From NCBI RefSeq assembly GCF_009712605.1, contig NZ_WASO01000003.1, positions 300,523-364,522 of the forward strand: a DNA stretch of 64,000 bases. Direction: 5' to 3'. The notes beneath the pieces were generated by a model. It worked only from the letters and a program-made list of their open reading frames with translations. It ran no database searches and was not told the DNA's origin. This DNA is from Paludibacter sp. (GTDB lineage Bacteria > Bacteroidota > Bacteroidia > Bacteroidales > Paludibacteraceae). Made by a program: the position numbers and the translations under genes. This document shows, piece after piece, positions 18,121-26,558 of this stretch; positions within the stretch are counted from its first letter, which is position 1, and every line of letters begins with the position of its first letter.

Positions 18121-18957
18121 TTATCTGCGATGATGTTTGGATTTGTGGCTTTTCCCTGCTTTTGCGATGTATTTCTTATAAGCAGAAGAATGAGACGATT
18201 TTGCGTATTGGTAATCGAAAGAGCTGGCCTTTCTGATTACATATATGTCGTTGATCGGCATATGATATGCAAAGTCAAATAATTTTTCAGGATTGATAGC
18301 GTTACCTAAGTAACGGGTTTCGAAGTGGAGGTGAGGTCCGGTAGAGTGACCGGTGCTACCGCCTAATCCAAGTACGTCACCAGCTTTAAGTGGTTGGTTT
18401 TCGTGAACGAGAACTTTTGATAAGTGACCGTATACAGTTTCCAGCCCATTGTCATGACGAATAACTACATAGTTTCCGTAACCGCCGGCTTCGTAACCTG
18501 TGATACGTACTTTGCCGTTGAAAGCGGCGTGGACAGGATCTCCTACATTAAGTTTGAGGTCGGTTCCGTAGTGGAAACGATACTTACGCATTCCGAAGTG
18601 CGATGTGATAAAGGTTGCAACCGGAGGAACGTATTGAGAAAGATTGATACGTACAGAATCGGGTAATTTTGCAATCGGAGTCATGTACGGGTTGATACGT
18701 CTGTTGGTCCAGGTTTCGTATACCCCGCTTGCAGGAACTTCCGTATCTTCTTCTGTAGCATACGGGTCTTCTTCCTGTTGCATTTTTTGCTGCATCAATG
18801 AATTGAGCGCGTTAATTTGACGTTGTACGTCATCGACTGCGGCTATTTCTTTATGATACACGTGCTTCGCTTTCGCTCGTTTCTTTGCAGAAACGCTTTC
18901 AGTTGCCAAACCGCACATAAATAGCCATACAAGGGTGAATAAGAATACTTTCTTCAT
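18121..18957 (-). CDS. M23-family murein peptidase (LytM-like)
   Basis: This is an exported 278-residue protein with an N-terminal signal (KKVFLFTLVWLFMCGLATES). A spacer with a possible coiled coil near residues 40-65 is followed by a C-terminal M23 domain. Zinc ligands are visible as HYGTD (His-x3-Asp) and the HLH of GHSTGPHLHFET. M23 enzymes cut peptide cross-links in peptidoglycan. The very C-terminus is basic (SHKSKHHRR). It follows ndk by 18 bases on the same strand and may be co-transcribed. Confidence 0.93.
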   Translation of the reverse strand: MKKVFLFTLVWLFMCGLATESVSAKKRAKAKHVYHKEIAAVDDVQRQINALNSLMQQKMQQEEDPYATEEDTEVPASGVYETWTNRRINPYMTPIAKLPDSVRINLSQYVPPVATFITSHFGMRKYRFHYGTDLKLNVGDPVHAAFNGKVRITGYEAGGYGNYVVIRHDNGLETVYGHLSKVLVHENQPLKAGDVLGLGGSTGHSTGPHLHFETRYLGNAINPEKLFDFAYHMPINDIYVIRKASSFDYQYAKSSHSSAYKKYIAKAGKSHKSKHHRR

Positions 18958-18975
18958 TCTTGTTTGGTTTATAGG

Positions 18976-19440
18976 TTAGAGTAATTCGTCGGAAGTATAC
19001 AACACAGGTGTTACTGCCAACTGATACGAAAAAATTTCTTCCGGGCTGAAAAAACGGTTAATTTCCGTTAGGGCTGATTCTTGTGAATCGGATGCATGAA
19101 TAATATTCTCTAATCTACTCATGCTATAGTCTCCGCGAATAGTTCCCGGAGCGGCTTCCCGCCCATTGGTAACTCCGGTCATTTGCCGGACAACACGGAT
19201 ACTGTCTTTGCCCTCTACAATGCCAATTATAACCGGAGTTCTCTTCATCGATGCTGTGATGGAAGGGAAAAATGGTTTATCAGCTAAATGGGAGTAATGT
19301 TCTACCAGAATATCATCTGAAAGTTGCATCATTTTTAATCCGGTGAAGTAAAGTCCTTTTTTTTCAAATCTGCTTATTACTTCGCCAAGAATGCCTCTTT
19401 CTAATGCGCTGGGTTTTAGAATTATAAGTGTTCTCTCCAT
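18976..19440 (-). CDS. ndk: Nucleoside diphosphate kinase
   Basis: Ndk moves the terminal phosphate from ATP to other nucleoside diphosphates through a phospho-histidine. The 154-residue protein starts MERTLIILKPSALERGILGE and contains the active-site His in NIIHASDSQESA (NIIHGSDS in most relatives), plus the nucleotide-binding RVVRQMTGVTNG region. It is upstream of the M23 gene and downstream of recG on the minus strand. Confidence 0.96.
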   Translation of the reverse strand: MERTLIILKPSALERGILGEVISRFEKKGLYFTGLKMMQLSDDILVEHYSHLADKPFFPSITASMKRTPVIIGIVEGKDSIRVVRQMTGVTNGREAAPGTIRGDYSMSRLENIIHASDSQESALTEINRFFSPEEIFSYQLAVTPVLYTSDELL

Positions 19441-19521
19441 GGCTGATTAAGTGGCTATTGCACTAATTTCAGGTCAAAGTAACAAATTAAAATCGACAAA
19501 TCCAAACTTTTAAAACTGAAT

Positions 19522-21621
19522 TTAGCTGATTTTTTTCCAGTCGACGGCTTCTTTTTGTTTTTTTTGTAATTGTTTAGTGAGTATGAGGTGTTCGGGGTGT
19601 TGAAGTAACGGATCATGGTCAAGTATGTCGTTGGCTACGTTTCTGGCGAATTGCAACATTTGCGAATCATGAGCCAAATCAGCTATTCGCAGGTTGAATG
19701 GCAGCCCGCTTTGTTGGGTTCCTTCAATATCGCCGGGACCCCGCATTTTCAGGTCTGCTTCTGCAATTTCGAAACCGTCATTGGTGCGGGTCATTATTTC
19801 CATGCGTTTTTTTGTGTCTTTGCCTAATTCAAATGGCGTGAGCAAAACACAGTATGACTGATCGGCACCGCGGCCCACGCGTCCCCGTAACTGATGCAAT
19901 TGCGACAATCCGAATCGTTGTGCACTTTCAATAATCATAACGGAAGCGTTGGGAACATTCACTCCCACTTCTATTACGGTTGTCGCAACCATGATTTGTG
20001 TGTCGCCGGAGGCAAATTTGCGCATAGCTTCATCTTTCTCTGCCGGCTTGAGTTTTCCGTGAACCATGCTAATCCGGTACTCGGGAAATGCTTCTTTTAC
20101 CTGATCGAATCCTTCTGTCAGGTTTTGGAAATCAAGTTTTTCCGACTCTTCTATAAGAGGATATACGATGTAGATTTGTCGCCCTTCTTCAATTTCTTTG
20201 CGGATAAAACGATAAACAGAATTTCGCTTGTTCTCATAATAATGATATGTCTGTATCGGTTTTCGGCCGGGAGGAAGCTCGTCAATCACGGACACATCGA
20301 GATCCCCGTAGATTGTCATTGCCAGTGTGCGGGGGATGGGGGTGGCTGTCATAACCAGAATGTGAGGAGCCTGATCGTTTTTTGCCCACAGTTTGGCTCG
20401 CTGGGCAACGCCGAAGCGATGCTGCTCGTCAATTACAACCAGTCCGAGATTATTGAATTGTACATTATCTTCCAACAACGCATGTGTCCCGATGAGAATT
20501 TGTAATTCTCCGGACTGGAGTTGCTCGTGGAGTTGTACTCTATCTTTTTTCTTGGTAGATCCGGTAAGAAGCCCGACGTTTAAGGTCATCCCTGATAAAA
20601 ATGCAGAAATGGTTTCGAAGTGCTGTGTGGCAAGTATTTCGGTTGGAGCCATTATGCAGGCCTGGAAACCATTGTCAATGGCTAAAAGCATTACCATGAG
20701 GGCAACCAGCGTTTTACCACTTCCAACATCACCCTGAAGTAAACGATTCATTTGCTTACCACTGCCAACGTCGGCGCGTATTTCGCGGATGACTTTTTTC
20801 TGGGCGTTGGTAAGTTCAAACGAGAGAAATTGCTTGTAAAATTGATTGAAATGTTCGCCGACATGAGCAAACCTGAATCCAACGGATTGTTGGTTGCGTA
20901 ATTTGACGGTGCGTAGTAACGAGAGCTGAATGTAGAACAGTTCTTCAAATTTCAGGCGCTGACGGGCTTTTGATAGTTGTGTAGCGCTTGAGGGGAAATG
21001 GATGTTTACCAACGCTTCGTGCAGCGGCAGTAGCTTAAATTGCTTAACGAGGTATCCGGGCAATGTTTCGGGTACTCTTTCCTGTAAAGAAGAAATGAGG
21101 TTGAAAATGATTTTCTGAATTGCTTTGGAATTCAGAAAATTGGATTTCATTTTCTCTGTGGTGTTGTAAAATCCCTGAAGGACAATTTTTTCTTTTCCCG
21201 CCGTATCCGCTATTTTCTCAATTTCGGGATGCGCTATATTAATATGTCCGTTGAAGAGAGAGGGCTTCCCGAAAACAATATATTCTGTGTTGACTTTATA
21301 TTGGTCTAAAACAAAACGAACACCTTTGAACCAAACCAGTTCTATGGTGCCGGTTCCGTCTGTGAATGATGCCGTCAGGCGTTGGGACGGGCCGGTTCCT
21401 ATTGTTTCAAAACGGGTAATTTTGCCTTTTAACTGAATATATGCAGAGTCGCTCTGTAGTTCGCGTATTGTGTAGAACTTGCTTCGGTCAATGTATTTGT
21501 ATGGAAAATAATAGAGCAGATCCTCAAAGGTAAGAATGCTGAGTTCTTTGTTTAGCATTTCTGCCCGTTTGGGACCAACTCCGGTTAAATACTTTAATTC
21601 ATTCGATGCAAGATTAATCAT
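19522..21621 (-). CDS. recG: ATP-dependent DNA helicase RecG
   Basis: RecG drives fork reversal and branch migration in DNA repair. The 699-residue protein has the N-terminal wedge/OB domain (TGVGPKRAEMLNKEL and about residues 60-150), Walker A GDVGSGKTLVALM, the DEAH-like box VIDEQHRFG, motif III ATPIPRTLAM and the C-terminal helicase half with RLHQLRGRVGRG-type motif (here LHQLRGRVGRGADQ). Length matches the family. It begins 26 bases after the end of ispD on the same strand. Confidence 0.97.
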   Translation of the reverse strand: MINLASNELKYLTGVGPKRAEMLNKELSILTFEDLLYYFPYKYIDRSKFYTIRELQSDSAYIQLKGKITRFETIGTGPSQRLTASFTDGTGTIELVWFKGVRFVLDQYKVNTEYIVFGKPSLFNGHINIAHPEIEKIADTAGKEKIVLQGFYNTTEKMKSNFLNSKAIQKIIFNLISSLQERVPETLPGYLVKQFKLLPLHEALVNIHFPSSATQLSKARQRLKFEELFYIQLSLLRTVKLRNQQSVGFRFAHVGEHFNQFYKQFLSFELTNAQKKVIREIRADVGSGKQMNRLLQGDVGSGKTLVALMVMLLAIDNGFQACIMAPTEILATQHFETISAFLSGMTLNVGLLTGSTKKKDRVQLHEQLQSGELQILIGTHALLEDNVQFNNLGLVVIDEQHRFGVAQRAKLWAKNDQAPHILVMTATPIPRTLAMTIYGDLDVSVIDELPPGRKPIQTYHYYENKRNSVYRFIRKEIEEGRQIYIVYPLIEESEKLDFQNLTEGFDQVKEAFPEYRISMVHGKLKPAEKDEAMRKFASGDTQIMVATTVIEVGVNVPNASVMIIESAQRFGLSQLHQLRGRVGRGADQSYCVLLTPFELGKDTKKRMEIMTRTNDGFEIAEADLKMRGPGDIEGTQQSGLPFNLRIADLAHDSQMLQFARNVANDILDHDPLLQHPEHLILTKQLQKKQKEAVDWKKIS

Positions 21622-21647
21622 TCCGTAAAATCTCTTCAGTTACGAAG

Positions 21648-22331
21648 TTAAGAAATTATCGACTCTCTTTCCGACAAAAGCACTTCGGCGATTTTTAGAT
21701 CCGGAGGCGTGGTGACTTTGATGTTATCCCGGTTTCCTTCCACCAGATTTAGCTCAATTCCTAACGACTCGACAACGGTAGCGTCGTCCGTAAACCGTTC
21801 TTCATAGGTCTGGTTGTAGGCTATCTTCAGAATAGAAGACTGAAAGACCTGTGGTGTTTGTACGGTAAAATACTGATTTCGTTCGACTGCAAAATTGGTG
21901 TTGTTCTCGGTTTTTCTCAGACTGTCGACAATGGCATATACAGGAACAGCTGTGCCATAACGTTCTGCCGTGGAGAAACAGTTTTCAAGCGTTTGGCTAT
22001 TTACCAGCGGGCGAACTCCATCATGGACTGCGATAATGCATTTTTCCTTGATGGCAACCAACCCATTTTTGACAGATGAAAAACGGGTTTCACCGCCCTG
22101 AACGATTTCGTGAGGAATAGCAAAGCTATGTTCGTTGCACAGTTCTTTCCATAGGCTAATCTGATTAGCAGGCAAAACAATAATTAGTTGGATGAGAGAA
22201 TCGTAGTCGTAAAAGGCTTTGATAGTGTGCATTAAAAGAGGAATTCCTCTGAGTTGAATAAATTGCTTCGGAAGGTCGGAGTTCATCCTTTCACCTTTGC
22301 CTCCGGCAACAATAATGGCATAACGTTTCAC
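21648..22331 (-). CDS. ispD: 2-C-methyl-D-erythritol 4-phosphate cytidylyltransferase
   Basis: IspD makes CDP-methylerythritol in the non-mevalonate isoprenoid pathway. The 227-residue product has the nucleotide-binding signature IVAGGKGERMNSDLPKQF, the conserved AVHDGVRPLV and the C-terminal DDATVVESLG followed by KVTTPPDLKIAE. Length and motifs are typical. It lies between tadA and recG on the minus strand. Confidence 0.96.
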   Translation of the reverse strand: MKRYAIIVAGGKGERMNSDLPKQFIQLRGIPLLMHTIKAFYDYDSLIQLIIVLPANQISLWKELCNEHSFAIPHEIVQGGETRFSSVKNGLVAIKEKCIIAVHDGVRPLVNSQTLENCFSTAERYGTAVPVYAIVDSLRKTENNTNFAVERNQYFTVQTPQVFQSSILKIAYNQTYEERFTDDATVVESLGIELNLVEGNRDNIKVTTPPDLKIAEVLLSERESIIS

Positions 22332-22372
22332 TTTGATTTTGGATTATTTCTGGTATAGTTTGGTTCTTCCCT

Positions 22373-22813
22373 TTATTTAGAACGTTTGTTCCGAAAAAAG
22401 CGGGTCATAAGTTCTGCACATTCAGTTTCCATCACACCACCCAGTACAGCTGTTTTTGGGTGTAGGGCATCGGCAGCATAGACATGATACCCCCGTTTCT
22501 CATCGTGGGCACCATAAACAATGCGTCCTATCTGTGCCCATGAAAGTGCTCCTGCGCACATAACGCAAGGTTCAACCGTGACATAGAGAGTACATTCCGT
22601 GAGGTATTTTCCTCCCAGCGTATTTGCGGCGGCTGTGATTGCAAGCATTTCGGCATGAGCCGTGACATCATTTAATGTTTCTGTCTGATTTCCGGCACGG
22701 GCAATGATTTGGTTTTGGCATACCACGACAGCCCCAATTGGAATTTCACCCAGAGACTGAGCTTTCTTAGCTTCTGCCAGAGCTTGCTTCATAAAGTAAT
22801 TGTCATCAAACAT
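22373..22813 (-). CDS. tadA: tRNA adenosine deaminase (TadA-like)
   Basis: TadA converts the wobble adenosine of tRNA-Arg to inosine. The 146-residue protein has the zinc site HAEMLAI (His and catalytic Glu) and PCVMCAGAL (two Cys). The family also includes guanine deaminases, but length and the ALSWAQIGRIVYGA segment favour TadA. A perfect -7 element ends only six bases before the ATG, so the message may be leaderless. The gene is followed after 41 bases by ispD. Confidence 0.9.
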   Translation of the reverse strand: MFDDNYFMKQALAEAKKAQSLGEIPIGAVVVCQNQIIARAGNQTETLNDVTAHAEMLAITAAANTLGGKYLTECTLYVTVEPCVMCAGALSWAQIGRIVYGAHDEKRGYHVYAADALHPKTAVLGGVMETECAELMTRFFRNKRSK

Positions 22814-22818
22814 AAAAA

Positions 22819-22826
22819 CAAAGGTA
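22819..22826 (-). promoter_or_regulatory. Candidate -7 element for tadA, near-leaderless
   Basis: Read on the minus strand this is TACCTTTG, an exact TAnnTTTG match. It ends just 5 bases upstream of the tadA ATG, so transcription would begin at or very near the start codon. Confidence 0.5.
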
Positions 22827-22877
22827 GTAATTTTTATGAAATTGTACTTCCGGAATCTTCTTTGCCAATAAAAAACG

Positions 22878-22885
22878 TACTTTTG
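22878..22885 (+). promoter_or_regulatory. Candidate -7 element for the aminopeptidase P gene
   Basis: TACTTTTG matches TAnnTTTG and lies 33 bases before the ATG at 22919. No clear -33 element. Confidence 0.5.
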
Positions 22886-22918
22886 TGTCTTCTATCAATC
22901 CATTATAACTAAGTAACT

Positions 22919-24700
22919 ATGCCAACAATACCATCCAGATTAGCCGCGTTGCGTCAGAAGATGGCCACCAGAGGAGTGGCTGCAACCATCATTCCGAGTA
23001 CCGATCCTCATGCCAGTGAATATGTCGCCGATTATTGGAAAGAACGTCAATGGATATCTGGCTTTACAGGTTCGGCGGGGACTGTTGTGGTGACCGAAAA
23101 AGAAGCTGGTCTGTGGACCGACTCCCGTTATTTTCTGCAAGCTGACTTGCAATTGCAGGGAACCGGTATCGCTTTGTTCAAAGACGGCTTGCCCGAAACT
23201 CCTTCGATTACAGCCTGGTTGGGGCAGGTTTTGCCAGCCGGTAGTAAAGTGGGCATTAATCCCTTGCTGTTTTCGGTGAGCGCTGTCGAAAATTTGCAGA
23301 ACGAATTGACAGCTGTCGGCCTGATGTTGGTAACTGACGTTGATTTTATTAAGTCACTTTGGAGAGACCGGCCTGCTTTGCCTGATGCTCCGGTTATGAT
23401 TTTTTCGGTTGAATATTCCGGCAAAAGTGCTAAGGATAAAATTGCCGGTATCCGAGAAATCATGACTAAAAAAGGAGTGGATACTTACTTGTTTACGGCC
23501 TTGGATGAAATAGCATGGATTTTCAATATCCGTTGTTCTGACGTAGATTATAATCCGGTAGCCATTGCTTTTGGTGCTATTGACAGGCAAAAAGCCACGC
23601 TGTTTGTTAACCCCTCAAAAATATCACACAATGTAGCGGCTATGCTTGCCGACGAAGGTGTTGACATAGCTCCCTATAATGCTGTATTTGAATATGTGGC
23701 AACGCTTCATGTTCATTCTAAGGTGATGATCGATAAGAGTAAAACAAACTTTGCACTTTATCAGGACATTCCTTCTCACTCTACAGTTATTAGTGTGCCG
23801 TCTCCGATTTTCTACACCAAGGCGATAAAAAACAGCATCGAATTGGCTGGAACCCGCAATGCTATGATTAAAGATGGGGCTGCGTTGACCCGTTTCTTTA
23901 TGTGGCTTGAAGCAAATATTACTTCGGGGAAGTTGACGGAATTGAGTATTGCCGAACAATTGTGCAAATTCAGAGCCGAGCAACCATTGTTTAAAGGTGA
24001 AAGCTTTGGAACGATAGCCGGGTATAAAGATCATGGTGCCATTGTGCACTACTCTGCTACCGAAGAAAGCAATGCCACTCTGCAACCGGAAGGCTTTTTG
24101 CTGCTCGATTCGGGAGGACAATACCTTGACGGTACGACAGACATCACTCGCACTGTTTCGCTGGGAGCTCTTACGGAAGAAGAAAGACTCGATTTTACGC
24201 TTGTGCTGAAAGGCCATATTGCTCTTGGTATGGCGAGGTTTCCGCAGGGAACACGCGGATCGCAGCTTGATATTCTGGCACGGAAGGCTTTGTGGGATCG
24301 CGGCTGGAACTACGGGCACGGAACCGGACATGGCGTAGGACATTTCCTTTGTGTTCATGAAGGACCTCAAAGTATTCGCATGGACGAAAATCCTACGCAA
24401 TTGGTTCCGGGCATGGTTATTTCAAACGAACCTGGTCTGTATCGCTCGGGTAAACATGGCATCCGTTCCGAGAATTTGGTAACAGTCGTTGAGGGGGAAA
24501 AAACGGAGTTCGGGCAATTTTATCAGTTTGAAACATTAACTCTTTTTCCTTTCGATACAAAGGCATTGGATACTTCTTTGTTGAGCGGAGAAGAAAAAGT
24601 ATGGCTTAACGAGTATCATCAAATGGTTTACGAAAGAGTCAGTCCTCTTCTGAGTGAAGACGAAAAGGCGTGGCTAAAACAAAAATGTGCTGCAATTTGA
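22919..24700 (+). CDS. Aminopeptidase P family (M24B) metallopeptidase
   Basis: This enzyme removes N-terminal residues that precede proline. The 593-residue chain has the three-domain layout of large (eukaryote-like) aminopeptidase P: two creatinase-like N-terminal domains, then the M24 pita-bread domain. Metal ligands are visible in LLDSGGQYLDGTTDITRTVS (two Asp), GHGTGHGVGHFL (His), ISNEPGLY (Glu) and SENLVTVV (Glu). Its last 14 bases overlap the next gene. Confidence 0.95.
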   Translation: MPTIPSRLAALRQKMATRGVAATIIPSTDPHASEYVADYWKERQWISGFTGSAGTVVVTEKEAGLWTDSRYFLQADLQLQGTGIALFKDGLPETPSITAWLGQVLPAGSKVGINPLLFSVSAVENLQNELTAVGLMLVTDVDFIKSLWRDRPALPDAPVMIFSVEYSGKSAKDKIAGIREIMTKKGVDTYLFTALDEIAWIFNIRCSDVDYNPVAIAFGAIDRQKATLFVNPSKISHNVAAMLADEGVDIAPYNAVFEYVATLHVHSKVMIDKSKTNFALYQDIPSHSTVISVPSPIFYTKAIKNSIELAGTRNAMIKDGAALTRFFMWLEANITSGKLTELSIAEQLCKFRAEQPLFKGESFGTIAGYKDHGAIVHYSATEESNATLQPEGFLLLDSGGQYLDGTTDITRTVSLGALTEEERLDFTLVLKGHIALGMARFPQGTRGSQLDILARKALWDRGWNYGHGTGHGVGHFLCVHEGPQSIRMDENPTQLVPGMVISNEPGLYRSGKHGIRSENLVTVVEGEKTEFGQFYQFETLTLFPFDTKALDTSLLSGEEKVWLNEYHQMVYERVSPLLSEDEKAWLKQKCAAI

Positions 24701-25295
24701 ATTGAAAGGTATGGATGGCGTTGATCTTTTTCTGTTGAGGCAGGCTATTGATGCTCAGGTGTCGTTGACCGAAGAAGAGTGGAATCAACTGCGGGCTTGT
24801 GTCAGGGTGCGCTCTTTTAGTAAAAATGAGCTGCTGTTGAAGGAGGGATCGGTATGTAATTATTTGATTTTTATTCTTTCCGGCGCTGTGGTTTACTATT
24901 CTCTCAGCGAGAAAGGGGAGGAAATTACCACCGATTTTGCACTTGAAGGCAGTTGGGTGACCGATAACAGAAGCCGTTTGAGCCAAACTCCCTCTCACCT
25001 CAACATCAAAGCCATTGAACCTACGGAAGTAGTCATTATCGCAGAATCTGATTTGAATGAATTGTATCGGCAGATTCCGAAAATGGAACATCTCGGCCGT
25101 ATCCTCATAGAGCAGGCCTATGTTCGGTTGGTGCAATTGAGTCTCGACTTGCAGATTTTATCGGCGGAAGAGCGTTATCTCAAATTATTACGGGACTATC
25201 CGGCGGCCGTCAAGCGTTTGCCTTTATATCATATTGCCAATTATCTGGGTGTTGCGCCCAAGTCACTCAGCCGCATCCGGGGAAAACTTACTTAG
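24687..25295 (+). CDS. Crp/Fnr-family transcription regulator
   Basis: The 202-residue protein has an N-terminal cyclic-nucleotide-binding-like beta-barrel (about residues 25-115, FSKNELLLKEGSVCNYLIFI) and a long dimer helix. The C-terminal helix-turn-helix reads LPLYHIANYLGVAPKSLSRI. There are no Fnr-type iron-sulfur cysteines, and the ligand is unknown. The start overlaps the preceding gene by 14 bases; the internal ATG at 24711 would avoid the overlap and is a fair alternative. Confidence 0.88.
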   Translation: MLQFELKGMDGVDLFLLRQAIDAQVSLTEEEWNQLRACVRVRSFSKNELLLKEGSVCNYLIFILSGAVVYYSLSEKGEEITTDFALEGSWVTDNRSRLSQTPSHLNIKAIEPTEVVIIAESDLNELYRQIPKMEHLGRILIEQAYVRLVQLSLDLQILSAEERYLKLLRDYPAAVKRLPLYHIANYLGVAPKSLSRIRGKLT

Positions 25296-25377
25296 CCCCT
25301 GATTTGGTAACATTTGCGGAGAAGAATCTCTTTTTTATAACGGAACTTTGCATCGTTAAAATCAAAGTTTACAAGTT

Positions 25378-25977
25378 ATGAAAAAGAGATTTTTTTTATG
25401 TGTGATGTTGATGCTCTCCTCGTTAGGTCTTTGGGCGCAAAGTGATTCGATAAAAATAGCTGCTCCGACCAGAACGTGGAATGTGAAATCGGCTATTGAG
25501 GTCGAAAGTCTTGTGCCGATGTTTATTACCGGCGGATTTCATGTCGGGATCGGATACCGCTTCGACAGGTTTCGTATACGACTCAGTGTAATTAACGGTG
25601 GTAGTTATGACGCCGAGAAAGCCGGTATTAATAACTCCTCGAACGACTTTAAACGTTTCTACAAGACGTCGCCCGGTTTTTTCTTCGGGTATAATGTTTG
25701 GCGCAACCTCGAACTCTACTCTTATCTCGAATTACATACTTTTGAGATAGAGCAGCGCAGCACGGGTATACGAAAAAATCTTTTCAGCATAGATACCGGA
25801 CTGGGGCTCAGCTATCAGTTCTTTATTGGAAACGTCTTTTATATTCAACCTGGACTTCATCTCTATCTCAGAAAAAGGAACAGCATCGATTTTGAAACAG
25901 CTCGTTATACTATTCCCGGAGCCGATTTCTCTCCGGTATTGAGATTAGGAGCTCGTTTGTGGAGCAAATCGAGATGA
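25378..25977 (+). CDS. Putative outer-membrane beta-barrel protein
   Basis: The 199-residue protein has a clear signal peptide (MKKRFFLCVMLMLSSLGLWA, cleaved near Gln21). Alternating hydrophobic strands with many aromatic residues follow, for example GGFHVGIGYRFDRFRIRLSV. This suggests a small beta-barrel of about eight strands. I do not recognise a specific family. Its stop overlaps the start of the nitroreductase-like gene in an ATGA, so the two were probably co-expressed. Confidence 0.65.
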   Translation: MKKRFFLCVMLMLSSLGLWAQSDSIKIAAPTRTWNVKSAIEVESLVPMFITGGFHVGIGYRFDRFRIRLSVINGGSYDAEKAGINNSSNDFKRFYKTSPGFFFGYNVWRNLELYSYLELHTFEIEQRSTGIRKNLFSIDTGLGLSYQFFIGNVFYIQPGLHLYLRKRNSIDFETARYTIPGADFSPVLRLGARLWSKSR

Positions 25978-26494
25978 TGAAGATGGTTCGGTTTGTACTT
26001 ATGATTACTGCAATTGTTGCTCTGGCTTCGTGCAAAACCAACATAGGAGCAAGGAGTCCGTTATCGGTTGGTGCTGACGATATGCACAAGGTAATTTATT
26101 ATGCTACGTTGGCAGGAAGCTCGCATAATACTCAACCCTGGAAAGCAGAGGTTTTGAATGATCGTGAAATAAGGGTCTTGGTCGATACTACACGTGTCTT
26201 GAACGTGATTGATCCCAAAAAGCGCGAATTGTATATTTCTCTCGGAGCGTTTATCGAAAACCTTGATTTAGCGGCCGGAGCTTTGGGGTATGCCACAGAG
26301 GTGCAGGGTTGCCGCACTCTGAGCTAACAGCATGTGTTGCTGTTGTGATTCTAAAGCGGGCTCGTCCTTCGGAATTTGATTTGCATTCGATTGTTGCAAG
26401 AAGAACGTTGCGGGTTCCGTTTCATACCGCGGATATTCGAAATGAAGAGGTGGAACGGATACTCGCTGATGATCGGCGTTGGATAAAAATTTGA
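25974..26494 (+). pseudogene. Nitroreductase-family protein, frameshifted and truncated
   Basis: The first frame (25974-26327) gives a lipoprotein-like signal ending in ALASCKT, then HKVIYYATLAGSSHNTQPWK, an FMN-binding segment of Acg-like nitroreductases, and LYISLGAFIENLDLAAGALG. Near 26309 the homology moves to another frame (AVVILKRARPSEFDLHSIVA, RRTLRVPF, EEVERILADDRRWIK) and stops at 26494. The family usually runs past 300 residues, so roughly the C-terminal half is gone. One frameshift plus the loss of the 3' part mark it as a decayed gene at the edge of an accessory region. Confidence 0.85.
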
Positions 26495-26558
26495 AACAAT
26501 CCTCGCATAGCGAGAAAATTCACAAAAATAACACATGCTGATTGTCAACTGTCATACT

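Noticed and set aside
23624-24400. Minus-strand open frame of 258 residues
   Set aside because: It lies within the aminopeptidase P gene, whose metal-site motifs are clear on the plus strand.
26495-26558. Copy of the tRNA-Lys 3' end as an attachment site at the left island edge
   Set aside because: I looked for the tRNA end sequence here and found no match of useful length.
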